Assembly: GCF_900747795.2 (NCBI RefSeq)
Contig: NC_041409.2
Location: 64,854,697-64,918,696 of the forward strand
DNA: 64,000 bases
Direction: 5' to 3'
Source: Erpetoichthys calabaricus
Lineage: Eukaryota > Chordata > Cladistia > Polypteriformes > Polypteridae
Under the pieces are notes generated by a model, which saw only the letters and a list, made by a program, of their open reading frames with translations, did not search any database and had not been told where the DNA came from. Shown in pieces: positions 26,601 to 34,500 of the stretch (positions are counted from its first letter, which is position 1; every line of letters starts with the position of its first letter). Position numbers and translations under genes: made by a program.

Positions 26601-28932
26601 TATACATCAGTACAGTACGCTAATTTACCACCAGTCCCAAGAGGGTAAGTTTTTTATCTAAATTCACCAATGTAGCCCTACCCCGCCAGCACTGTGGGAT
26701 TCCCTCAAACTGCTTTTTCAGTTAAAAATGTTTGCTTTCGATGGAAGCTGTACTGAGAAGATCATTTCTCCAGATATTCCATCAGTTACATGAGGCAGCA
26801 GGCAGTAAGAACATTTAAACCAAACATCTGACTCTTGTCTTCAGGCCCTCCTAACTTTTAAATTGATTTCCTCAAAAAAAAAAAAAAAAAAAAGCAATTA
26901 TTCTAAGAGATAACATACACATAAATATACACACACATACATAATTCTCAAACCTGCTTAATAAAAACCCGTGTCATGGAGGACTGGAGTTCATCCTTAC
27001 TTTACTGGGCGTAAGCTGGGAAAGAAGCCTGAAGAGGGCACCAGTCCATCACTCTTGGCAATACCTGCACTCACACTGGGCCGATTTAGAATCCCACACA
27101 AAGGTCTTTGAGGATGTGAAAGGACTGGGCACAGGAGTTGAAGCCAGGATACTGGATTTGCGAGGAAGGAGTGCTAACCACTGCAGCAGTGTGCTCTTCT
27201 GGTAGATGGTACTTTGCTTTGGTGTGTGCTAAAAATTTATCTGTTCTGTCCAAGACTGCTTGATTGGCCTCATGCATTGTTCAGCTTATAAAACGGAAGC
27301 ATGGATGTGACATATTGACCTTCTTGAAACACTGATCATTTCTGTAAACATTAATAAAATTTAATGACAGACACTTGACAGTCCATCTTGTATCGCAGGT
27401 TTCATGCTGCAGTACCAGTTTCTGACCAGAAACTCCTAATAAGTGGAGGACGTAGTGCAATCGGCACCTTGCAGGACATACATCTTTTTGATTTAGGTAA
27501 GTGTCTATTGTGAAATTGTGTTCAGTCATGACACCTAGGTCTCCATGTTAGGTTTACATTGGTCATATTTAGGGTTGATGCAGGTTCTTTTACACCATCA
27601 TAGTGCTGGAGTCAGTTCTGTTTAATAAGGGGGGCTCCGCCCCCTGCTCGCTTCGCTCGCCTACCCCCAGCATTGGGTATCCTGAAATACATTAGTCGAG
27701 CTCGTTCGTCTTGGAGCCGTGCCCGCTTTGCTTGCGGCATTTCAGACGCGCGTTGTAGGCACTTGCATTCATTCATTCATTTTATCTAGCCAGGCTCGTG
27801 TTTGTATATCCGTCAGTTGAGCTCGTTCGTTTTGAACCCGTGCCTGCTTTGCTTACGCAGTTTCATACGCACATTGAAGGAGCCTGCGTTCATTGATCCT
27901 ATATAGGTGGGCTCGTGTTTGTATCGTTGAGCTGTATTATGCTTGAATTCAGTGTAAAGCGTTCAGCGGTTTGTACAATCCCAAGCAGCACATCATTCCT
28001 AACTTCACCCCGTAGTAGTGCCACTCACAATATGGCGGTGACGCCTGCGCCTTCCGTAGTATCATTGTGGACCTGTGGGGCAGCTGTAGCCTCTTCCGTT
28101 TGACTCTGGGTTGCAGCGCAGAATCCTCTTTTTTGTATGGCTGTGTTGTTAGTCGTTAGCTATGGGCGCGTTGTTGCTTCATTTCTCATTCACGTCAGTT
28201 GAGCTCTTTCGTTTTTGGGCCGTGACTCCTTCGTTCGCGGTGGATATGACTTTGCATGCGGTCTATGAGACGCGCACTGTACGCGCCTGCGCAGTATGTC
28301 TCATGGTCCCATCGTCGTGTACCTGTGTTCATGCCATCCGGTTTACCATTCTCGGTTAGTAATATAGATTGGTTGTATTGTTTACGGTCTTTGATAAAAT
28401 TATGCAGGACATAAACCTCACATTATATTCAAATTTATCTAAGGTATAACTGGGATGTGCTTTCAATGTGGCTTTTGGATATTTATGGTTTGTTTAATAA
28501 CTTCCCGAATATGCCGATCACCACAGGCCTACAGTATGTGCTGCAGAATCGAGTAATAAGATTTACAGGGTTTGATGTTCTCCAATACTGGCATTCTTCA
28601 CTGGGTCTGTGGTGTCCTATGAGCTTTGTTGGTTTGCTTCATCCCTACCTAAAGTAAAACGCATTAATAGATGCAATTTAAATGTCACTTACTGCTAAAA
28701 TTAGCTCTCGTTTTATTCAGCCAGCTGTAGTTGGACGGCCATCCGCACCCCAGCTCTGTGCTCGGTGCCTCGGGCGGGACACAGCCTAATCAACCTCAAC
28801 ACCACGCACCTCACCGACACGGAGAAGCAGAAGCAAACGCAGAAAGGTTTCTGCACCCTCTTGCTCTTTGGTGGTTCAGATTGTGCTGGAAACTTCTACA
28901 GCGATACTGTGAAAGCTGTAGTCGAAATCTAA
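2641..28932 (+). CDS. Kelch-repeat protein with an unrecognised N-terminal domain, 554 aa, 13 exons
   Basis: Coding exons: 2641-2702, 6689-6865, 7603-7708, 10242-10367, 13660-13858, 14662-14691, 18854-18976, 20882-21069, 22250-22446, 26271-26362, 26590-26644, 27399-27496, 28721-28932. Every junction is AG/GT, all phases fit, and the sum is 1665 nt. Residues 1-233 (exons 1-6) match no family I recognise; they contain FGLGDW near residue 53 and IVWEGDW near 83. Residues 234-554 form six kelch blades, with Gly-Gly pairs at 256-257, 312-313, 361-362, 417-418, 468-469 and 535-536 and typical HSAT/GHTAT turns. There is no signal peptide or membrane segment, so the product is probably cytosolic or nuclear; kelch propellers usually bind partner proteins. 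The last blade carries an inserted charged loop rich in K, Q and T (residues 511-527). The string PRQLI occurs at the end of exon 1 and again in exon 2, so exon 1 is the least certain exon, although its phase, donor and Kozak context fit. RABEPK- or KLHDC-type proteins share only the propeller. Confidence 0.85.
2703..4359. other. Kelch gene intron 1, first part
   Basis: No exon, RNA gene or clear repeat seen. CpG stays fairly high to about 3100, as expected at the edge of a promoter island. Confidence 0.4.
4322..4335. repeat. Poly-G tract
   Basis: A run of about 13 G bases in intron 1, just before the GC-rich mosaic repeat. It could form a G-quadruplex and is a likely site of sequencing error. 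Confidence 0.8.
4360..4820 (+). repeat. GC-rich mosaic repeat, copy 1 (3' part)
   Basis: Unlike its AT-rich surroundings, this stretch is built of imperfect tandem modules. Two units of the type GAAGGCGCAnGCGTnnCCGC lie at about 4439-4525. Three units, each ending in GGCACGGGTTCAAA or a close variant, lie at about 4590-4770. It closes with the direct repeat GCGAGC-GAA-GCGAGC at 4782-4796 and the hairpin GGGGGC-GAA-GCCCCC at 4798-4812. The same order of modules, inverted, occurs at 27627-28368, and the start of the family at 63332-64000. No protein frame is conserved. The end hairpin is reminiscent of rolling-circle (Helitron-type) elements, but no replicase is present and the class is unproven. 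Confidence 0.7.
5132..5832. mobile_element. piggyBac-like non-autonomous element
   Basis: The element is bounded by TTAA at 5128-5131 and 5833-5836, the target duplication diagnostic of piggyBac. Its ends form an inverted repeat: CTCTTTGAGGGCTGA on the left, and CTCTTTCAGGGCTGA when the right end is reverse-complemented, one mismatch in 15. On the minus strand the inner part near 5480-5650 reads as an acidic, Ser/Asp-rich stretch of the kind found at the N-terminus of piggyBac transposases, but no catalytic domain is present. The 701-bp size suits an internally deleted copy. It lies in intron 1 of the kelch gene. Confidence 0.7.
5837..6688. other. Kelch gene intron 1, last part
   Basis: AT-rich intron sequence leading to the acceptor at 6687-6688. 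I see no gene or classifiable repeat here. Confidence 0.5.
7237..7554 (-). mobile_element. tRNA-headed SINE, 5'-truncated, with 13-bp target duplication
   Basis: It is flanked by a perfect 13-bp duplication, GCCAATATGTTTA, at 7224-7236 and 7555-7567. Read on the minus strand it has the end of a tRNA-like head (GGTTCGCTTCCCGGGTCC matches a pol III B box), a conserved middle (GTCCAAAGACATGCAGGTTA) and a tail of GGAT repeats. The A-box half of the head is missing, so this copy is 5'-truncated in the way of target-primed retrotransposition. It sits in intron 2, and its right duplication ends 35 bp before the acceptor of exon 3. The fuller relative is at 13942-14296. Confidence 0.85.
8744..9905 (+). 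mobile_element. Tc1/mariner transposon, 3'-truncated copy
   Basis: It starts with TACAGTGGATCAGAAAGTAT, a Tc1-type end. The transposase begins at about 9150 with [10 protein letters not shown] and a helix-turn-helix region containing [11 protein letters not shown]. Further pieces, in shifted frames, match the [10 protein letters not shown]...[12 protein letters not shown] and WPDSKI blocks before the catalytic core. Homology ends near 9905 in the region that should carry the second catalytic Asp, and no right inverted repeat follows. The frame is broken more than once, so it is dead. It lies in intron 3 of the kelch gene and is clearly older than the relative at 10543-12152. Confidence 0.8.
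9906..10241. other. Kelch gene intron 3, end
   Basis: Moderately GC-rich sequence of unknown origin between the truncated Tc1 copy and the acceptor of exon 4. I see no gene or family resemblance. Confidence 0.4.
10543..12152 (+). mobile_element. Tc1/mariner transposon with both terminal inverted repeats
   Basis: The ends read TACAGTGCATCCGGAAAGTA and its inverse, with TA at each edge. The two inverted repeats are about 180 bp. The transposase reading starts at 10945 ([18 protein letters not shown]) and covers the paired helix-turn-helix DNA-binding part, the GRPSKLS hinge, and the DD34E core blocks [43 protein letters not shown] and [13 protein letters not shown]. At least three lesions interrupt it: a frame change near 11020, a stop where Trp is expected after NARRHV near 11448, and a frame change near 11730. 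It is therefore inactive but could be mobilised through its ends. It lies in intron 4 of the kelch gene. Confidence 0.92.
12240..12770 (-). mobile_element. LINE reverse transcriptase relic (CR1/L2/Rex1-like)
   Basis: On the minus strand the translation gives [16 protein letters not shown] followed by [15 protein letters not shown]. This is the reverse transcriptase block (consensus DFSSAFNTIQP...SWI.DYLTGR) that precedes the catalytic motif in jockey-superfamily LINEs of fish. The GAPQG block follows in another frame, and the YADD region is missing. The stretch 12240-12330 matches the far C-terminal part of the same elements. It is a decayed, internally deleted copy in intron 4 of the kelch gene. 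Confidence 0.65.
13069..13230. mobile_element. Near-perfect palindromic MITE
   Basis: Two arms of about 69 bp are inverted copies of each other with about one mismatch (TTATTGGCTAACT against TTATTAGCTAACT), separated by about 24 bp. The element starts and ends with TAGTGAAAAG and CTTTTCACTA, suggesting a TA target. It has no coding capacity. As RNA it would form a very stable hairpin inside intron 4 of the kelch transcript. The class is uncertain; a non-autonomous DNA transposon is most likely. Confidence 0.85.
13326..13362 (-). mobile_element. 3' tail fragment of an L2-like LINE or dependent SINE
   Basis: The string AAGCGCTATATAAATGTAATG is the reverse complement of the ATTACATTTATATAGCGCTT tail seen at about 45395-45420. 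This is a common 3' end of fish L2-type elements. Only the tail is left. Confidence 0.55.
13942..14296 (-). mobile_element. tRNA-headed SINE, full-length, with 13-bp target duplication
   Basis: A perfect duplication GGAATGACTTTAT lies at 13929-13941 and 14297-14309. On the minus strand the element starts CACGGTGGCGCAGTGGGTAG, which contains a good pol III A box. About 45 bp on comes the B box GGTTCGCTTCCC, then the conserved middle (GTCCAAAGACATGCAGGTTA), a CA/GT-rich stretch, GGGTCACGGGGG in inverse, and a GGAT tail. This is the layout of a tRNA-derived SINE with a LINE-type 3' part. Intact duplications suggest a fairly recent insertion. It lies in intron 5 of the kelch gene, 83 bp after exon 5. 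Confidence 0.9.
14791..16363 (+). mobile_element. Tc1/mariner transposon, second family, internally deleted
   Basis: Inverted repeats of about 210 bp end in the string that includes CTCAAAAGTAATTGGACAAT on the inside. The transposase starts at 15157 ([20 protein letters not shown]) and has a clear helix-turn-helix stretch, the GRPQKTT hinge, [10 protein letters not shown] as the first catalytic block, and [19 protein letters not shown]. Frame changes occur near 15430 and 15650. The stretch between FMIQMD and [15 protein letters not shown] is deleted, removing the NDPKHTA block. The right end is the canonical TACAGTTAGGTCCATAAATA in inverse, but the outer 27 bp of the left end are inverted in place. 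It lies in intron 6 of the kelch gene. Confidence 0.9.
16364..18853. other. Kelch gene intron 6, remainder
   Basis: About 2.5 kb without a recognised gene. It includes a short GA-rich run near 17490 and some GC-rich sequence near 17080-17170. I cannot assign a repeat family. Confidence 0.4.
19480..19645 (+). mobile_element. tRNA-derived SINE, second family
   Basis: The head GTGGCTCTAAGGCTAGGGAT resembles a tRNA A-box region, and GGTTGCCAATTTGAATCCCG resembles a degraded B box 40 bp later. The body GGCCCTTGAGCAAGGCCCTT is a motif shared by many fish SINEs. It ends in AAATAAATAAATAAATGC, an A-rich tail. It lies in intron 7 of the kelch gene. No target duplication is clear. Confidence 0.65.
20138..20164. 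repeat. Poly-A tract, 27 bp
   Basis: A homopolymer run in kelch intron 7, possibly a retroelement tail, though no body is recognisable beside it. Confidence 0.8.
20480..20695 (+). mobile_element. Old relic of the SINE central domain
   Basis: Degenerate matches to the middle of the SINE at 13942-14296, in the order ATGTTAGGTTCATTGGCAAC, then a TTGGCC stretch, then GTGTCTC...GTTCTTGCCTTGTGCC. It diverges heavily and has neither head nor tail. Confidence 0.5.
21273..21477 (+). mobile_element. Solo terminal repeat of the second Tc1 family
   Basis: It starts TACAGTTAGGTCCATAAGTA and follows the inverted repeat of the element at 14791-16363 for about 205 bp, through TTCAGTGGGGTGAACAAAAC to TTTCAGG, with a handful of differences. 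No transposase or second repeat follows. It is a deletion remnant in kelch intron 8, and it shows the normal orientation of the tip that is flipped at 14801-14827. Confidence 0.85.
22652..23432. mobile_element. hAT-type MITE with 8-bp target duplication
   Basis: The left end CGGTGGTTCTCTAG and the reverse-complemented right end CAGTAGTCCTCAAG are related, and both are followed by a shared CAGTCCTGGG/TAGTCCTGGG and GGCTACAA stretch. The flanks ACCTAATT and GCCTAATT differ at one base in eight, as expected for an old hAT duplication. The 781-bp body has no coding capacity and carries a (CA)n run near 23268. It lies in intron 9 of the kelch gene. Confidence 0.7.
23441..26270. other. Kelch gene intron 9, remainder, with weak repeat traces
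   Basis: No exon is seen. TAGTGATGGGCAAGTCACAA at about 24439 resembles a hAT end. The stretch 24570-25500 has related GAGCAGTGT strings near its two edges in inverted order and could be a decayed transposon; neither is firm. A (TG)n run of 25 bp occupies 25601-25625. Confidence 0.4.
25601..25625. repeat. (TG)n microsatellite
   Basis: Twelve and a half uninterrupted TG units in kelch intron 9. Confidence 0.9.
26985..27195 (-). mobile_element. Old relic of the SINE central domain
   Basis: Diverged but ordered matches on the minus strand to the SINE body: GGGCACCAGTCCATC, then CACTGGGCCGATTTAGAATC, then GAAGCCAGGATACTGG and GTGCTAACCACTGCAGCAGT. The last strings are typical of the head side of this repeat group. 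It lies in intron 11 of the kelch gene. Confidence 0.55.
27627..28368 (-). repeat. GC-rich mosaic repeat, copy 2, apparently full-length
   Basis: Read on the minus strand it starts TCTATATTACTAACCGAGAA at 28368. It passes through a block shared with copy 3 (CAGGCGCGTACAGTGCGCGT, then GAAGGAGTCACGGCCCAAAA) and a block shared with copy 1 (GAAGGCGCAGGCGTCACCGC, then two GGCACGGGTTCAAA-type units). It ends in the GCGAGC-GAA-GCGAGC direct repeat and the hairpin GGGGGC-GGA-GCCCCC at 27629-27644. A simple ATGAATGAATGAATG run is embedded near 27770. It is about 740 bp in intron 12 of the kelch gene, with no protein frame. This copy links the other two and defines both ends of the family. Confidence 0.75.
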
Positions 28933-29378
28933 CTGCAAAACACAGATGACATTTCTATTTCCGATTTATTTCTGTGGGGTTGAGGTTTGAATGTTTTTTT
29001 TTTTACAACAGAACTGGAATAATTTGTAAAACAGGAATTAGCTTTAGGCTAAACTGTATTGATTGGTTTGCCATAGCACTTTATTTAATGTTAGATCACA
29101 TTATTGAAATGAATGGTATTCATAATCGTAAGTGTGGCACAGATGAAGTAAACACAATCATGTTATTTAAAAATGGGGCAGTGAACAAAGCGTGCAGGAC
29201 TAAGCCTGGTCTGGTCTGTGTGGCATTTCTACACTCCAGCTCTTTTAACACTGACGTATAAATACTAACTTTTTACAATTTTTAATGATGCATTTTTGTG
29301 TATATATGTATAATTATAACATACTGCCATGTAAGTAATATAATAGGTGGTAAAAAAATATTGAGTGCTGCAGAGAAG

Positions 29379-29384
29379 AATAAA
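29379..29384 (+). promoter_or_regulatory. Candidate polyadenylation signal of the kelch gene
   Basis: AATAAA about 450 bp after the stop codon at 28930-28932. A further AATAAA occurs near 29975. Which one is used cannot be told from sequence. Confidence 0.4.
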
Positions 29385-31000
29385 CAATCTTCATAAATTG
29401 AATAGACCTCGTTTTTAAGTAGAACTAAACCATTCCTACTATAAAGTGTACATTAAACTAGACAACTGTATGACTTGCACTTGTGCACACTTTTTTTTTT
29501 TTTCTTTTGAAAATCTGCATCGGTGTCCTCACTTGTTTGCACAAACATGGGTTGGGAATCCTGAGGAAAAGGCCTGTCAGCATTCTCCGAATAAAATGCA
29601 CTGCAGGGACACCCTGTTTGGTTTCCCTTGCTCTTCAATTTGATTGTTTGCTTTCAGTGCCAGTTCAGAGAATGAATAGCCGACCTTCTATCAGGTAAAC
29701 TTTTTTATTTAGAAAGAGAAACTTTCACCTTGGATTTTATTAGCACTTTTATTGTCGTGTGTGTAAATACAGTCAGTCACGCCCTGTGATTATGTAATGG
29801 GCATTATGACTTTTATTTCTGTCCACTTATTGTGTAATTTTCTTTCTGACTTGTAAAATAGAACATTTTAAGAATATTTATTTGTATACAAAGCAGCATT
29901 ATTTGCAGTGCACTTTAGTAATTGCCAAATATACCTTTGAATTTTATCCAGAGAAATAAAATGTTTAATGCAGCGCTGTGGTTTAGCCATACATTTGTAT
30001 GTTAAAAAATAATTGTAGTCTTGTCTAATGTGTTGTGACCATTTTGAAATTTTAAGTTATAGCCAATGCATATGTTTATGTATTGTATGTTTGCTTTGAT
30101 AACTTTTTAAAATAAATTAAACATTTACATTTAAGTATAGCACTTAACTTATCTTTTATTCTATAAATACAGTACTTCTGTAGTTAAATGACTGCAAATT
30201 AATTTAAAGGCTTTCCATATGTGTTTGTATCCTTGTGGAGACGTCTTCCTATGTATGCCAACTTGACCAGCACAGTGTGGAAAGAACCCCCCCTGCGAGG
30301 TACACACAATGGGGGTGATAACCAGAAAGCTGTGGAGGAAGGTTTTAACAGTTAACCATGAACAGGGAAAGAACAAACTCAAATCTGCTGTCCTGTTTCA
30401 CCTGCCTTAACAGGACACAAAGTCTGGAGTGCCGTATCCACTTTCTAACATTCGTAACACACACAAATATTTCTCGCCTCCATTCGGATCCTCTGGCTAT
30501 GCTACCCTTGCTTTCAGTGAGTTTTCATTCCAGGGAACCTGCCAGGGATGAAAAATTCTGTCTTGGGGAGCCACAGCATCTGTAGTCTGTGGATTTGTTT
30601 TTTCCTTTTAGTTGGTTGCTGCTTTGGACATGTGATGAAGCCTCTTGCTTATTAATGTGTCTATCTCGACATTTCAAAAAGCACAAAATGCGTTCTCTGA
30701 ATTATCGGTGCATCCTTTTGTGAATTCAGGGCAGTATTTCATTCATTTTCAGTCAGGTTGATTATTTCTTATTAAAGTTGGTTAAGCAAGTGCAAATTGT
30801 AATGTCTAATCTATTTTGTGAATATTCTGAAGTGAAAATCTTTGGGTTCTGTTGTCTACCAGAATAATGAACTGATACTTGAGAGTGACTCACATCCCAC
30901 CTACCTTAGGTCATGTCAGTTGGGTTAGAGGTAGCACAGGACTCCTAAAAGAATGAAACTCTCTTAAAAGTGCTGCCAATCCACTTGTGTGTGTGTGTGT

Positions 31001-31061
<61 letters not shown>

Positions 31062-31413
31062 ATAATACACATGCTCTCTCGCACTCACAAACACACACAA
31101 CTATTTACAAATTCACTCACACATTTGCCTTTCACTGCCTGCCCTGCTGCATTCTGTAGGGAACTGTTATTTCTGTCCATCCTTAATTCCCTTAACCTGG
31201 ACACTATCTCTTCCAGTCAGAGGGTACCATCTATTATTCTGTATGTCACAGGTTCCCAAACTTATAAGCTTTAGGTAACCATTACTTGCCTTGATAGCTC
31301 AGCTACCATTTTAATTAGTTTAATCTCCTGGTGCTGGCCAATCTGTGTCTCATTAATAGATTAAAAACGTAATTCCTGAAAAGAAATATCTTGGGCACAG
31401 TCACCTATAAGAG
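29385..31413. other. Convergent intergenic region between the kelch gene and GSTZ1
   Basis: The two genes end towards each other here. Apart from the microsatellite at 30986-31056 and a 37-bp exon-like string at 29658-29694, I see nothing to annotate. Confidence 0.5.
30986..31056. repeat. (TG)n(TA)n microsatellite
   Basis: About seven TG units followed, after a short A run, by about 27 TA units. The TA part can extrude as a cruciform. The apparent tyrosine-isoleucine protein read from it is an artefact. Confidence 0.9.
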
Positions 31414-31419
31414 TTTATT
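31414..31419 (-). promoter_or_regulatory. GSTZ1: Candidate polyadenylation signal of GSTZ1
   Basis: TTTATT on the plus strand, AATAAA on the gene strand, about 95 bp after the stop codon. It is the first such signal downstream. Confidence 0.55.
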
Positions 31420-31514
31420 GAATTGTAGACCACAGGTTTGTACTTCATTGTTCCTGGTAACTCGTCACAATGCAAACCACCGGATTAGCCCACACCAAAG
31501 GTCACGTGCTCCCT

Positions 31515-34500
31515 TCATGATTGGAGGTCGGGTGGTGTGTCGGGCTGGCAAGATGGGTGACTTGCTTTAAAAGCTTCAACTTCAAGCAGAGTGTCATTGA
31601 TCTTCTTTATTGTTGGAAACGGAGTCATGTCCACCTTGAACCTGAAACAACAAAGGTATGTTGATGAGTGCTACTTTATTTCGGTTGTGCTATATATTTA
31701 GTTGTCTGTCTTTGTTCATTCCACTGATACCTCATAATTTAATTTCTTTTTTTTTTCTGCATTGTTGTTACCACTGTCAACAATTACTAATTTTGATTTG
31801 AACAGCACTTTGTGAATTAATAAGTGCAAATAAAAGGTTAATTCACATTTTGATGGACCAAAGTGGGTAGTAGTGGTGGTAGTAGTACTGTTTAGAGTAT
31901 AGTAGATTAGTTCCAGACACTGTTTCAGCATTTGACAACTTAAATCTCAGCACTTAAGTAAGAAAGTCCAATTAAGACGTTCTCCTTTTTAAAATGGTCA
32001 GGTACTACTTACCTTGCAGCATTGTAAACCTGAGGAACCAGGCATATGTCTGCCATGGATATCTGAAAAATAGATACAAAATGACAGTTTACTACATTTC
32101 TTCCTAGTCTGGTTTCTTACAAGTCAAAGGTGCTTCTCCATAAACATTCCTCAGGGAAGCCTACTATATATACTGTGTTTTCTGTTAGCTGTCTGTTTTT
32201 ATTAGGTAGCCAGCACTGCAAAGTTGAAATAAATAAAAACACATTATTATTCTATTCACGTTGTCTTCTCTGTGCTCTTACACTAAAAGGAGGAAAAAAA
32301 TAACACAATACACTGTTAAAAACAGCAATATGCTAAAGATGGGTTTTACGTGGGTGGCACAACTTGTTTGTTAGAAGTATAAACTCCATGTGAGGAGTAT
32401 ATTTAGTAGTGTTAACTCTGATATACCTTACTTGGTTACCCAATGTTTCTACATCAGGGGTCTCAAACTCCGATCCTGTAGCACTACTGTGGCTGCAGGT
32501 TTCCATTCTAACCCTTATCTTAGTGACCAGTTCTTGATGCTAATTAACTTAATTTCTCTACATTTTAATTGCCTTGTGTTTTAAGATTCAGTCCTCTGAA
32601 TTGCTTAATATTTTTCTTAACCTGATACCAAATGTGAAGTGAGCCAACAGATTACCATCTAAGTCGGGGACTCGGTCTCCTACCAGTTTCACTCCAATCG
32701 GTTTTGTTAATCAGAAGCCAATTCTTGTTGCGTAATTAAACAGATTATTTAATTCCATGGCTTGTTGATGCTCTCATTCTGCCACAGCAGACAATTCCAA
32801 ATCTGTTATTTTTCTTTTTTCTAAGAACACCATCAAAATGTTTTGGAGCTGAGCAGATCAAGATTACTGAGACCTTCACCTTTCTTTATTTTCAGATGCT
32901 GTATGATGAACACCGGTCCCTGATTATGTGTTTACTGAATTTGTAGCTCAGTGTTTGGCTGTTAATTAAGGAAAAAAAAGAAAAAAAGGGTCTGAGTTTT
33001 AAACAGCAAGTCAATAGAGTTAATTAGCAGCAAAAACTGGTCACTAATTAGGAAAAGGGTTAGAATGAAAACCTGCAGCTACAGTAGTACTACGGAACTG
33101 GAGCCGGAGACCCCCTGTACTACATGTACAGAATTAAAGATGCAAGACTATAAAAGATGCAGCTACAGAACAGTATATATATTTTTTTTATATTTTGACT
33201 GCAAGGTGGAGATATTACCTGACATTATTTGTCAGTTTTTTAAAAGGCGTTAACTGGTTTTATTTATTAAGATCAATTTGGTCTTCGGCTATTCTGTAGC
33301 TCTTCCTTAAGAGGTATCTCTGGTACTGTGCATTTCATTTTTTAAGCAGGAAAGCCTATTAACACTTCCTTGTCCTACACTTTTATTTTCAAGTGCTTTA
33401 ATGAAAAAGTAATTTCATGATGATCACACCTATGTGCAAATAGGAACAACTGATCTGTTGGCTTCTTTGTCATTTTGCAGCAAGTTAAGCAAACCAAAAG
33501 CAACTAAAACTGTGAATGCATCAGTGTTAAGAACTGAAACAGCAATGAACATTTGTGAATCTTAATAAATTAGCTAAAATTTAGCCCAGAACAATTTTGC
33601 ATTAACAGCCATATTTGTCATCGTGTCTAGAATTAAAATCTGCAGGAACTGTGGCCTTTTAGAAATAAGACTAAGGATCACTTGTATATTGACCTTCTCC
33701 AAAAATAAATCTACAATATCTGAAATGACTCACAAGGCAGAGAATTAAATAGCTTAATAAAATCCTGCAACCACTTCAGCTGTAATACCGACATTGGAGA
33801 CCTCATTTTAGATTATTAATTGAGACTCTATCATACTTGGCTGATTTCAAAGTTAATGATTAGGTTAGATGAACTTTATTATGCCAGGGAGAAATTTGTT
33901 TGGAGCAGCAAAGTACAAAAAAAATAGAACACTATTACAATTTCAAGAATGTATGTCTGTCCTACTTCAAATGAGGAGAGCTCTGTACCCCAAAAGAATA
34001 CTAAAGAAAGGAAAAATATATACAGTATATAAAATGTGTGCATGTGATATTAAAGAAAAATACCATAATTTCATATCATGAAAAGCAACACTGTACAAGT
34101 TTCTAAACTAAAGGATGATGCATGACTAAAGATTAAAGCAACTGTACTTAATAGTTTTGCAATCATTTCTGCTTGTCTGTAGTACTGCAATGTAAGTAAA
34201 CATAGTTTACTCCTTATAGTTATCAATTTCTTGTTTTTATGACACTATACAATAATGTGGGCCAATCTTCTGATGATGATCATGCTCAAACTCCACCTCA
34301 CATGATCAGGAGGGAATTTCAGTCGGCACTTGCTTCTAAATGCCTTAACACACTTGCAATTTTATTTCTGAGACTGACTGATTTTAAGGACGGCATTAAC
34401 TTTTGTACATTAGTAAGACATTTTAAATATACAGGCATAAGGTATAAAAATATTAATTAAAAATATATATTAATACTAAAGACAGATGAGAAAAGGCTTA

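Noticed and set aside
30987-31274. 95-codon frame beginning with a long tyrosine-isoleucine run
   Set aside because: It is the translation of the (TG)n(TA)n microsatellite and has no splice or family support.
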